A DNA stretch of 60,000 bases, taken from assembly GCF_964355755.1 (NCBI RefSeq), contig NC_092674.1, forward strand, positions 22,968,001 to 23,028,000, in the 5' to 3' direction. Position 1 is the first letter of the stretch; each line of letters opens with the position of its first letter. The DNA comes from Antedon mediterranea (lineage: Eukaryota; Echinodermata; Crinoidea; Comatulida; Antedonidae). Both the position numbers and the translations under genes were made by a program. A model generated the notes under the pieces. The model was not told where the DNA came from and did not search any database. It saw nothing but the letters and a program-made list of their open reading frames with translations. This document shows positions 38,861 to 50,214 of the stretch, piece by piece.

Positions 38861-40079
38861 CTTAATTACAATAATAAATTGTTTCTTAAAGTAAGTCTTG
38901 TATAGTGACAAAATAAGTATATTATTGTTGAGCTTAACAGAGCATTTATCACAATAAATATAATATTTAATTTTTAACAATAGCATTACACCTTTCAGGG
39001 CTTTGATTGTGAGTTTCAATTATTATATACTTAAGCTATAGTTTACTGTTATTATGATACAGTGAACAAGTAGAATAAAAAATCAAACTACTCAAACTTT
39101 TAGGATAATATTATGAACTCTGCTTGCCCGGAATTTATTATACACCACTAACCGAGCGTGTTGAGCGTTTATAGAATGTTACACTTAAAATTATAATAAA
39201 GCGTTTTGTATTTCTTTAAACGTGCAACAATTTGACACATGGCAGGTACAGAGTATTGATTGACTTCATTCAATATCAATTAGTTGAATAAAAATGCAGT
39301 GAAACATGATATCTTATACTTTAGATTTTAAAGGATTTGTTTAAAAATTCTGTAGCTCAACATATTTGGTTTTTATTTCAATTTTTGTATCCAATTCAAG
39401 TTTTCTCAGCCAAGACATTTATCTGAGGGAACTTCTTTACTGGTTGGTTATTTTATCATTACCAAATTAATAAAAATTAAATCTGTATTAATATATCAAT
39501 ACCATTAACATTCCTAAAACAGGTGAATAACTAAACCATGGAGTTATAAATTACAATCTACTAATAGATTATTCATAAAATTGTAACAAGGGAATTCACA
39601 CCCCAAACTGGCCTGGCCCTGTAGCTAGAGTTGGTGACTGTTATATATCATCCAATAAAAATGTATGCTGCCCCTGGTCATTTGGGCAGATGGTCAAGAC
39701 ATAGAACATAACACTGACCATTGTGACACCTTTAATTCCCACACTATCGAATCAATGATGTTGTTGTTTATTGCTACAGTTACAAAATGCAATTTCTTTT
39801 AAAAACAACAGACAATTCTCCATGGTATATGCAACCAACAAGATGGTAACATAGATATTATTGATACCAGATATAATGATAAAATAAAAGTAAAGATTTG
39901 ATTGATTAAAAAAAACATTTTTGAAGACAAGAAAACATTGTAATATTTATACTTCAGACATAAACAGTCTATAGTAGTACATAAGGATTTTGACAATACC
40001 GATAATGAAAAGCGAAAACAGAATGTTAATTTGTATATATAAATATTTGTTGATGGATTTAAACATGTACTACAATGGA

Positions 40080-40210
40080 GAGAGGCATTATACCAATAGA
40101 TAAAAGTTTTGGTCCTCTCTCCTTCATCTTTTTTGTTTTCTTTGTAATGTATTATACCATATGGGCAATTGTCTGAAATAAAAGTTGAATTGAATTGAAT
40201 TAAAAAATAA
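40080..40210 (+). mobile_element. probable 3' end of a truncated non-LTR retrotransposon
   Basis: A segment ending GGGCAATTGTCTGAAATAAA is followed by TTGAA-type pentamer repeats (about 40184-40202) and an A-rich stretch. AATAAA followed by short simple repeats is typical of 5'-truncated L2/CR1-like LINE insertions. No reverse transcriptase sequence is present, so the class is inferred from the tail alone. Confidence 0.45.
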
Positions 40211-41247
40211 ATAAAAAATACATGTTGTTTTACAAAACACTAGTATTCACATTTGAAACTTTCAATTATGTAACAATTTATAGTTTGTACAACTATTAAT
40301 ATTAATTGTGGTTTGTTTTTTTATTTTAAGAATTATTGAGGTTTTTTACAGGTTCTGTTTTTTGTAATTATGACTCAAGTGATGACAACGTCACTTTGTT
40401 GTCGGCGAAGGTCGTTCTTTTTAAATATTTCTTTTGGAGGAAGGATGAGCATTTTTTCCCCCACCACAAACAGATTAATGATTCATGAAGGCGACAAGCG
40501 ATCTATAGTGATTTCCGGATTTTAATCTACCATATCAGGGATTTGTGTACTTCCATACTTTAGGGCGTGAATGAACCATTTGCACATTCGTCATTATTTC
40601 ACTAATTAATTGTTTAATATAATTTAATTGTATCTACCAATTCAGTAAATCAAATAAATATTTTGTGATTCAAAACCTACAGAAAGCATTCACCCAACAT
40701 CCCATTGTAAGTACCCAATTCGGTATCGACTAAACTAACCACGCTGGGAAAAAAGTCCAATTCAGAACATTCACCATGTGAGTCAATCGTTTTTAACATC
40801 ACGGTAAATCTTGGTAAAACTAACTCCATGAAAATATCCAAGTGCGAACAATGGTCAAATTGTGACATTTTTCAAGTCCAGTGCGAACAAGGTTTTAATG
40901 CGTTCTGGTTCAACTGCCTTTTAATATCAAATACCTGTATACCTTGTTTTTTTAATTTTTTCCCAATAGCTATAGTCTAAAGTTTCTCTCAGAGGATGTC
41001 TATAACTCTAGTATTTCTGTTTCGAATTTGTTTGTATCTACAGTTTGTTTTGATAAAATAATATCTTGAGTAGATATTTAACCCGACAGACACCTTGTCA
41101 GATTACCTCGAATCAGTGTAGGATAGAAATTAGCTTTTGGGTAGAGTTCATGCCTCAAGGTTTTTGTTGTATTAAATTTTCTCAGCTATATTGTTCCAGG
41201 GAAGCTGTAAAGTAGGCGCCATTACAGTACTTGAAAAAGTTTTTTAA

Positions 41248-41873
41248 AGACCCCTTCCCTGCAATTTTGGACGTTTTTTGGAAAATTATACATATATATC
41301 ACTTTAAAAACATTAAACCATGTCATTTCTTGTCTTAAATGTACGTTTTATGGTAAATTATGATAAAAAGTGAGAAACAATGCACTACCTAAGTAGCTCG
41401 CGGCGATCGACCTCTCGTGGACGGTCTTAGGCCTAGCCTAGCTAGGCTTAGTTTTGTAGGCCTAGCTGGTAAACATCGGTAACGTACGAACATCGTACGC
41501 GAGCTATATACCTAGCCTGACGTTGTATAGTTGCTGCATTAATTGTCTTTCTATTTTTGCCAGACTCCTTTGATACAAATTGGGGAAAACCCGGTATTTT
41601 CGCTGAAAAGTTAGGAGTCTTCCATTTGTTTTGGCCTCACGATCGATTGAAAAGTGGGCGAATTACAGGTGAAAAACAAAAATATCAATCCGCGCGCAAT
41701 GCATTTTGGGATTTATAGCGGGCCGCTATAATTATTAAAATCGACTTATTTTTCACATTTTTAACCGTTTAAAGACGAAAAAAGTTATCGCAATAGGACC
41801 ATATAGTATTATTTTTACATTAAATATAGTTTGTGATCTTAAATTAGATCTAAAAAACGTAGGGAATGGGGCT
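41248..41873. mobile_element. TTAA-flanked MITE
   Basis: TTAA flanks both ends (41244-41247 and 41874-41877). The left end AGACCCCTTCCCTGCA and the reverse complement of the right end, AGCCCCATTCCCTACG, form imperfect inverted repeats. The 626-bp interior is partly GC-rich and CpG-containing, with overlapping TAGGCCTA/CTAGCCTAG palindromes (41428-41464). No long ORF is present. The TTAA duplication suits piggyBac or Kolobok families. Confidence 0.65.
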
Positions 41874-42071
41874 TTAAGACAAATAGTGAACATAACGATT
41901 AAAAGATAAGGTTGTGATTTACCAAGTTATCGATATTGATTGATTGATTGATCAGTGACAAGTTTATATCGGTTGCTGTTATATTACAAATTTCATAACA
42001 GTAATAGGATTATGATTTTTTGAATTAATGTGAAGATTTATGTCAGCTCTTATGCATGAAGATGCTACAAG

Positions 42072-42150
42072 TCTAGCTATGTTATCTAAAGGTATAAACG
42101 TCAGACTAGTGATTTTGAGGTTGTGGGTTCAAATCCCATTACACAGTAGG
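42072..42150 (+). mobile_element. tRNA-like SINE fragment
   Basis: CTAGCTATGTTATCTAAAGG can serve as a decayed A box region, and GGGTTCAAATCCC near 42125 is an excellent B box with its T-arm stem. The acceptor stem and anticodon arm do not pair convincingly, so a functional tRNA gene is unlikely. It lies just upstream of another tRNA-like fragment and a SINE. Confidence 0.5.
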
Positions 42151-42490
42151 GCAAGACATCTGACTCATAAAAATTATTTATAGATATTTCTTTATTTTGT
42201 ATTATATAAAAAAAAAGAATTTATAATGAAAAATTCATGTTATTCATTTGTTTTCCAAGGTAACATAAATTGGAGATAAAGTAAAACGCCTTGGCGCTAA
42301 ATTAGTGCAATAATGACATAATAAATTTAACCATGGCCTTTTTATAATAAAAGAAAATCTGAATATTCTAAAGCCTTGATGACCACCAATGTGGAAGGAA
42401 GAAGTAATTAACGTAAAGAAGTAGTTTAATGATTTTATATTTGAGTTTTGGAATTTCCTTTGTATATTCAAACATATACTGTACAGTTGT

Positions 42491-42553
42491 TGAGAGGAGA
42501 CTTGAACCTGTGCTGATATTATGACTTTGCTCGACCATTCAACTCGCCATATT
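42491..42553 (-). mobile_element. tRNA-like SINE fragment
   Basis: On the minus strand, TGGCGAGTTGAATGGTCGAG resembles a tRNA 5' region with its A box, followed by the B box GGTTCAAGTC. Spacing is shorter than a complete tRNA and stems are not intact. It is best read as a decayed tRNA-derived SINE head or tRNA pseudogene. Confidence 0.45.
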
Positions 42554-42853
42554 TAAAATTGTTTAATATCTAGACCCGATTAAATGACAGAGTAAACAGA
42601 AACAGAGTCATGTATTACATGCTTTAAGGCAAGATATGTTTACAAGTAACATGATGATATTGGCATGTCAAGTATCTTATCAAAGAAAAAAAGTATGATG
42701 GTAATTTAGTAATAGATAAAGTATGAATATTGCACAATTATTTTGACTGACTTCTGTCGCTAACGACAATGTCAATTAGTCTTGTATTTTTTTATTCTTA
42801 TTTATTTATTTTTTTTTTTTATTTCATACTCATCAAACAGCGAGTAACTCGCC

Positions 42854-43030
42854 AATTACAGGATAGATAAACTATTTATTAATTTATCGTGCTTATAAAC
42901 TAAGTCTCATTTGAGGCTTAGGGAGTGGAGTTGAAAGAGTCATGAGTTACAACCCTGCACTAGGTCAGGATTGAACCCGGGACCTTGGGATTGGAAGGCA
43001 AGCATGTTAACCACCAAGCTACAGTTCCAC
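42854..43030 (-). mobile_element. tRNA-derived SINE, copy 2
   Basis: On the minus strand it begins GTGGAACTGTAGCTTGGTGG, continues TTAACATGCTTGCCTTCCAA, and has a strong B box (CCCGGGTTCAATCC). The body shares blocks with the 17428 copy (CAACTCCACTCCC, AATGAGACTTAGTTTATAAG, CTATCCTGTAATT). This copy keeps a better tRNA-like head. Two copies in opposite orientation within 26 kb show an interspersed family. Confidence 0.75.
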
Positions 43031-44591
43031 TACAAAATTTATCTGAATGATGGATGAAACTAAGCCAGGAGCACCTCTGGCTGGTCCTATAAATTTACCA
43101 AGGGCTTCTCTTGTCCAATGTTTAGGTGGACAACAACTTTTATTTTTAAAAAAAGGCTCAAGAATCAAGAATTACCCAAAGGTACTGTACTCATATTTCC
43201 AGTATTTATCAATCACACTAGTGAGATATCTCTTAAATACTAAGTATTTCACTTAAGTCAATACATATAAGTGGTATTCAATTAAGATAAAGAAAGTTTT
43301 TAATATAAGGGTATTATAAATGCGAATGGTGATGGTCAATCAAACTCTGTGAATTTAATTTTTTGGGTTTGTTGTTATTAATAGTTTGTGTGTGAGTTTA
43401 TATTTGCTAGACAAACCTTTACCTTTTTAAATTAGATACAAAGTTGTATTATCAATTGAGCTAATTTGTTACAATTATTAGTCTTGATAAGAACTCAGTG
43501 GTATCTTGTCTTCAATAGATCATCTTTCAATTGCTTATGACTCTGATTCCCTGAGAGGTTAATTTGCATCCAACATTGCTTTCTTATTGGCTATTGAGTT
43601 GCTATTAGTTACACAGTTGGGTAGCATCATTTTATCAATTGACTGGTGTATGTTGATGTTTCAAACTACTTTAGAAAGGCCTGAAAATTGAAAGCAAATT
43701 TGAAAGGGATAAATGTTATCGAAATAAAGATACTGTACTGTATTTTTGTACATTTACTATACACATTTTTGATCAAGATTAATAAATCGTATAATATAAT
43801 CGTATTCTGACAGACATTGCATTAGAATTTTTGGTTCAATATTCTCAAGTGATCGAAAGTTTATCCAATGTTGCAATTTGTAGCTTACCAGAAATAATTC
43901 AAAGTGAATATAAAGCTATGTCCTATTTGTTTGTCAGTTAGATTTTGCACTTGTTTACGCATTGCAAATAGTGCATGCATATTGAGTGCAGTCAATTTGC
44001 TAGGCCTGATCGCAATAAGATGTATATCCATGGTAGGAAGAAAAGGCGACTGATATTAACAACAATGTGTCAACTATCACAGGATAAAATTATTTGTTTA
44101 GGAAGTGTGTTGCTTCTTCTTCTTTAATTTCCTGTCTGCCTTCAGATGGTTTATAAGGAGGAAACAAATAATTATGGCACAACTGTAGGAAATTAAGTAA
44201 TATTAAACCTGGCCTATTGATTTATGAAATGTATATTTTGATTCTTTTTAACAGCAGTAAGCCTACAGTCTTGCTATTATATCAGTTGATTTTGTTTTCC
44301 TATTGTCTGTTTTGCATACTAGCAGAGTAGACATAAAGCAAACCTAAAAGAAAAGTTTACAAAATTGGTGTCATTGATGCCATTCCCCGTGTCATTCCTC
44401 ATTTAATTTCTTTTGAACAGATTGAAAACACGTAATTATAAATTCAAAATGATAATTGTAAGGTTATCTTCCTACATACAAAACACATGTAATGCATTTT
44501 AAATTCTCTAAAAAGATAATCAGTAATTTTAAAACTGCGAAAGAGTACTGGTACTGTACAAAGGAGAAGAGAAAAGAGTAAAGTTTGGTAA

Positions 44592-44747
44592 TGCTTGGTT
44601 CCCACTAGAGAGGCAACACAAGCATACAACACAAAGTAAGTTAGTTCACCAATCACATGCAATGAATTATTCAAACTCGTTTGTCAGTAGTCAACACGCA
44701 TGCGTTGCATCTACAATCTTGCGTTACGTCATAGTGGGAACCAAGCT
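44592..44747. mobile_element. 156-bp MITE with TAA target duplication
   Basis: The ends carry perfect 15-bp inverted repeats, GCTTGGTTCCCACTA (from 44593) and TAGTGGGAACCAAGC (ending 44746). TAA lies on both sides (44589-44591 and 44748-44750) if one extra terminal base is counted, which fits a Harbinger-like 3-bp duplication. The interior has no ORF of its own. Confidence 0.7.
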
Positions 44748-45189
44748 TAATTATTATACAGTAAGCATGTTATACTAAAAATAGCTATATCTGAAATGGA
44801 ATTAATGTTAATCCATAAGATTGCTCTCAAATGAAAGAGTTCTAAATTTATTTGTGATTTGATTATATTGAGTATATTAATTATCCTCTTTCATATATAT
44901 TATAGAAGTTCTTTTTTCCCTTAGAATAGTGACCTGATTCCCAGGCGTAGACTTATTATATAGGTGTCATCTACTTTGATGCAGACAGACACATTGTGTG
45001 AATTTCAGTTTGTGACATACTTAATATAATAATATGGTAATGGTTATTCTATGATTGCTTGTTTTCACAAGACACCTTTTGTCTGGTTAATGAATAATGG
45101 TATAGAATCATAAAAAAAAATAGTAAAACTCTTTCAAAATTGAGATTACTTTAAAGGATAGGCATTTTTATTGGAAATGTCTCTGCTCT

Positions 45190-45347
45190 CTCAATGCAGT
45201 GGCGTAACAAAGGGGAAAATGGGACTGCTGACTCTTGTGGTTACAGGTAATCATATTACTTTAGCAGTCCCTGACCAATTTCATCTTTGTACATTGTATA
45301 TATGTTTTGTTGGTCGAATAAATAAATGAAATGAAATGAAATGAAAA
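45190..45347 (+). mobile_element. probable 3' end of a truncated non-LTR retrotransposon
   Basis: A segment ending TTTGTTGGTCGAATAAATAA passes into ATGAA pentamer repeats (about 45326-45346). The polyadenylation-like AATAAA with a short simple-repeat tail is typical of L2/CR1-like LINE 3' ends. The 5' boundary is approximate and no coding part remains. Confidence 0.5.
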
Positions 45348-46840
45348 AGTGGTCCCATGGTTTAGCACCCCTCCTAAGGGACCCTCTAATACTGAAGTTA
45401 TATTGGCTGCTCATATGCCCTTAAGATCTGGGGCCCTGGGTTTAGCCAGTGAGCGCTCCTGACCGTTGTCCACCCAAAAAAAAAACCAGAAACCTCTTTC
45501 ATTTTCTTTTATAGTGCTTTAATCATTATTTCCTCTACTGGTTTAATCAACTTATTGAAAATTGACATTTTAACATTTACTGACTTTCATATTCCAGGGA
45601 TACCATGTGTTTTTGTTGGTATACAATTTGAACTCTAGAGGGAGATATTAACATTCCAAATACTGTATTGATTAGACTTTTGTATTGAAATATCAGGTAA
45701 AGGAAGATGGGGTTAAGGCACTTGAAACCAACCTTCAATAGGGCAACAGTAAAGGCTTTAGCACACTAGGTGTAAAATAATTAGTTAGCCTAATGGAGAA
45801 AAGACATTTTGATACCTTTACCATATGAGGACAGGATGTAACTTTGAATATGAGGTCAAACTAAGGTTACCAAGAATGTTGTTAAGCAGATTTACAGTTT
45901 GAAATGCTTCCAATAATTGTATTTTTGTTTTGATAGCCTTCACAAATGTAAATATACATTAATAATAAAGATTTGTTAAAACAATGTTTGTTTTGAATTA
46001 AAGAAAGAAGTTATATGTTCTATTTATAAGTTTAGGTAGTATTCCAAAAATGAAAATACATTTGCAAAAAAACACAAGCAATTTGTGTTCAGACAAGGAG
46101 CTAATTTGTCACAATTCAATGTCAATGTGCTATGTATGTTTGTTTAGTACATCCAAAATAAAAATGAAATGTGTGCAGATGGCAGATTTGCAGATTCCTT
46201 ATCATTAAAAGATAAACAGATCAAATTATTCACATCTTCCTTAGGAAATCTTACAATTTTTTGGGGAAATCTTAAAATTTCTTAGGGAAGTGGAGGATTA
46301 AGTTTTGCTACTGTCAAGAGGTTTGGCACACATAGGGTAGATGTCCGCCTGAACTTGTCACATAGCTCAGGCTTTGTTGTAAACAAACATCTACAGGATA
46401 ATACATAATCTTCAATATGCTTGAAAACCTTGACAGTAAGATGCACCTTACCTTTCCCAGGAGAATAAAGTACTTAATTCTTAAACAAAATCAACTTATA
46501 TTTATGAATAAAATATTACCTGTAATGTCAATGTTTTTTGTAATTGGTTATTTATTTGTGTTGGCAAAAGGTTTAGTTAACATTACTTTTACATACAGTA
46601 ACTCAGAAAGGCATTTTTTTGGAAACTATACAGGAGAATCTTGATGCACTTGCTATAATACTTTAGAATGATAAAAATATAGCAGGTGTCATGTCAAGAT
46701 TTCTTCTTTAATTTGAACTGATATGTTAAAATAGTTTGGCCTTTACATAAATGGGAAAATAATTGTTATAGTATGGCTTGTTGTTGCGATGTTCATTTGT
46801 AGAAGGCTAGACATTTTTTGTAAATGTTAAATATATAACC

Positions 46841-46870
46841 AGGGAGTTGTAAAATATTTTACAACTCCCT
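46841..46870. repeat. perfect 30-bp palindrome without a loop
   Basis: AGGGAGTTGTAAAAT is followed directly by its exact reverse complement ATTTTACAACTCCCT. A spacer-less 30-bp palindrome is unlikely by chance in 60 kb and is usually unstable. It may be a recent inverted duplication or the fused ends of an element. Confidence 0.9.
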
Positions 46871-46920
46871 AATATAACTACCATAAGTACAAGGTATTGG
46901 ATAATGTGACTTTTTTAAAG

Positions 46921-46996
46921 AGCGATTATGGTACATTGGTAAAGTAATAAGACTGGCATATGAGAAGGCATGGGTTCAACACCTGTTTGTACCACC
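46921..46996 (+). mobile_element. tRNA-like SINE fragment
   Basis: TATGGTACATTGGTAAAG is a weak A-box-like region and GGGTTCAACACC a degraded B box about 50 bp later. GGTGG/CCACC-type blocks follow. The T arm is imperfect, so this is a decayed SINE or tRNA pseudogene rather than a tRNA gene. Confidence 0.4.
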
Positions 46997-48527
46997 TTTT
47001 ATTTCCTTTAGAGGTGGTGCTTTTCTCTCATGTACAATACATGATATAAATATAACTTAAAACACTATTAAAAAAAGGATTGAGATTGTTGTCTTTCATT
47101 AATGACCATAGTAGCAGAATAGTAGGCTTCTTCTTTTGTAGATAGATCTAGATTTCTATAGGAGCATTAAATCAAATCCAGGATATTTTACTAAACACTG
47201 TTCTATATGATTTTTTTTGCACATACCTAATCTATATTATATACATAGGACATTCCAAATGATGGATAATGGTTTATACAAATTCCAATGGTACAATGTC
47301 ATTATTATTATTATCAAAGCATCCAGACAATGTTAAAATAGCCTGGCTTCATCTACAAAGTTTATTTGCTAACAGTGTGTTGGGTCATGTCAGGTCAATG
47401 GGGTTGTTCTTGCAGCATCCATATTCAGCACTCAATCCTTTTTCCTAATCACAGTGATGATGACTTGATTTATGAACCTATAATTCTTTGAGCTAGTTCC
47501 TAGAGATTAACCTTTGCCTCCATTTACACTACTGAAGTCATTCCTGCTCAAGTTTAAATTTTCTGTGTCATCAAGCATTTTTATGATACAACTTATTGAT
47601 CTAGATAGCCTTTTGTAAACTGTAGTTAGGGTTATTTCACTTGATACATTTTTCTTTTATCTATGTATTTCATAGTATAGAATGCTAGTTGAGGATTAAA
47701 TGTTTGCATCAATGTTCCATTCAATTATTATGCAGCTGAGTTCCTTGAAAAAATGTTATTTTTACATTGTATGGCTTCTGACCTACTTTTTGAAAGAGGA
47801 AAATATGGTATACACATATGGGACCTTCATCTGATTTACCAATTCATTTTCTGGAAAGATTCTTGTACATTTCTGGCTTTTATTATACTATAATATTCTT
47901 GATAGTCATAGGTTAAAAATATATATTTTATATAAGCCTACAAGAAATAGATTTCCAAATGAGCATATCATATCCTATGTAATCTTCCATTTTCCAGACC
48001 AGTGAATTACATTGACTGTGAACTTCATCCTAAATGGGTTCATTTGATGATTGATACTGTCCCACATATCAGAGCCAACAAGAAACAGTATGCTTTCACC
48101 CAAGATGTTTTCAGCTTAAAGCTGTATTATTGATAATAGAATACATATAGTCATTGGAAACTGATTTTAAATTTATTTCTGGAACATCATCATCCAGGGG
48201 CCTATTTAAATTATAAATAATGACCAACTCACAAACTCAGTAGGGTTTTAGTAAAGGATGGATGTTTTCAAAGAAGTGTTCTTATGTTTTTCTTATTTAA
48301 ATAATTCCCTCGGGGCTTTTATATTTTAGCAATGTTGGCTATGGAATTACATATTATTCACTATTTTAATGTAATGTTAGGCTTATTTGATTTACAAAGA
48401 AATAGCAAAGCAAACAAGATAGCTGAATTACTTATTTGCTGGATATTGATGTTATTTTAAAACCTGGGTGGTTTGAAACATGTTAGAGATATTGAAGGAA
48501 GATACGGCATCAAAGATGAGTTATGCT

Positions 48528-48620
48528 GGGTGATAGGCCTTGGCTGGATGATAGGCATTGGCTGGATGATAGGCCTTGGCTGGATGATAGGCATTGGCTG
48601 GGGGGGGGGGGGGGGGGGGG
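48528..48620. repeat. 18-bp minisatellite ending in a 21-base G tract
   Basis: The 18-bp unit GGCTGGATGATAGGC(C/A)TT repeats about four times, with the C and A variants alternating so that the higher-order period is 36 bp. The last GGCTGG runs into 21 consecutive G residues (48600-48620). The 66-codon ORF across it is a by-product of the repeat. Confidence 0.9.
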
Positions 48621-49404
48621 TTGCTAAGAATTTGAAGATGGATGTTCCTGCCCATCTCCACCCAGCAAAATGAATGCCTTATACACTCCTAGGTCTAGGT
48701 TGCATGTGAAAGAATTAGATTCTTCAATACAATTACATTATTAATTGAACCAACTGGTCAGTATATCTCTTCCCACAATCCATCACAATTGGTATAGAGA
48801 ACTTTAATTGATTATAAGGATCAACTTAAGTGGACCCCAGAAACTGTTTAATTGTAGCCAATCGGAAGCCATTTTCCTGGTCTAGGAAACTTCAATCAGT
48901 TGTTCAAGTTCTCTGGGGGGCAGTAGACCTGTCTTGATGGCAAATATTTGTACTCTTGATTTGATTTAATATGGTACTATTTAGTTTGTTGAAGGGTAAA
49001 CTTTAGGAATGGAGTCAATATAGTATATACAGGCATATTAATTGAATTTGAGGAATTTCTTTATTTAGTATTACTATTAGGGATCAATAGAATAGTATAG
49101 GCTATACTTCAATGGTATACAATATGTAGAATCATAGAAGTAGAATTTATGGAATTCTATTTATAAATTATTTGTATGTGTTAAATTCAGTTCAAAGTGG
49201 ACCCAAAGCACATAGAATACTCATAAAATAAAAGGTGATAATGTGTAAGTACCTGATTTATTTATTTCACCTGTTCTAAGCTCATCTAAATCTAGAAATT
49301 ATTAGTGGTCATCACAACAGTTGCTACCAAGCCTCCTGGATATTATGGTCCATAAAAGGTCAGTAAAAATGGTTCACCTTTGGTCACCATTCACTGAAAA
49401 TATA

Positions 49405-50214
49405 GGGCCTGTTTCTATAGAGCAGAGAATACGGTTTTGAATACCGTTCTTTTCAAGAACTGTTTTTTCTTGCCAGCAGAAATGGGTCCCCACAAAAAAC
49501 CACAAAAAAGAACCGATCTTAAAAACGGTTTCAAAAACGCCAGTTGATTTCGGTCTCGATCGCAAATAACCGTTCTGAAACCGGTTTTCGCGGAGCAATT
49601 TTTAGCTGCAACACAATCGCGGTCTCAATTTGACCCCAAAAACTGAACTCTGCAGTCTGCTGCACTGGGACGATTGCGGTCAACTCGCAGTCAAACCAGC
49701 GTGATAGGACCTAGGCCTAAGTCATTTTTATTTCTCTAGATATGTTGACCGAGGTTTGTAAAAAATATGTGAAGGGAAGAAGATGAGGGGACTTGTCGGG
49801 AGTCGGAAGAAAGACTCGCGTAGGCCTACATTTAAGAATACTGTATTGTAAAGCGTGTGAAAGCTAGACGAGTTCAACTTGACAATATCAGAGGGTGCGA
49901 CGTACCTATACTTTAACCAAGGACCACAATAACGTTTCAGGTAATAATTCCCCCTTCTATGATGAAATGGATGCTATTTCTTGGGGATCGCGCTATGCGA
50001 AAAAAAGTAAACATGACCTCGATCCAATCACGCTTCCGCCTAACGAACTGCATTGTGGTGTATATAATAACGTCATTCATAACGAACGCACATGGACGGA
50101 ACCGGTTTTATTGGAGTAAAAATTGAGCTGCAACGCGATCTTTATTTATAAACAACAGCCGAAACCGGTTTCCAAAGAACCGTTCTTTTTTTATTTTTCA
50201 ATAGAAACAGGCCC
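49405..50214. mobile_element. PIF/Harbinger-like DNA transposon remnant, copy 2
   Basis: The 810-bp element begins GGGCCTGTTTCTATAG and ends CAATAGAAACAGGCCC, giving perfect 14-bp inverted repeats. ATA flanks both ends (49402-49404 and 50215-50217), a 3-bp duplication, though PIF/Harbinger usually prefers TWA. It matches copy 1 (17992-18846) along its length, with copy 1 carrying extra bases near 18330-18380. It keeps the same Myb/SANT-like ORF. Intact ends and high identity suggest both copies came from one source element not long ago. Confidence 0.8.
49895..50119 (+). pseudogene. Myb/SANT-like protein fragment in Harbinger copy 2
   Basis: This is the counterpart of the fragment at 18527, with 74 codons, a GTG opening codon and the same stop. 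It differs by Arg to Gly, Gln to Pro, Ala to Thr and Asp to Asn relative to copy 1; the Myb-like KDHNNVSGNNSPFYDEMDAI block is unchanged. The upstream part of the DNA-binding domain is not in frame, so the piece alone could not make a full domain. Confidence 0.5.

Noticed and set aside
40677-40868. 63-codon minus-strand ORF
   Set aside because: Protein-like at first glance, but no motif or neighbouring exon supports a gene.
42072-43030. Functional tRNA genes
   Set aside because: B boxes are present, but acceptor and anticodon stems are not intact and one matches a SINE family.
48473-48673. 66-codon ORF with Gly/Trp/Ile repeats
   Set aside because: It is the translation of the minisatellite and G tract.
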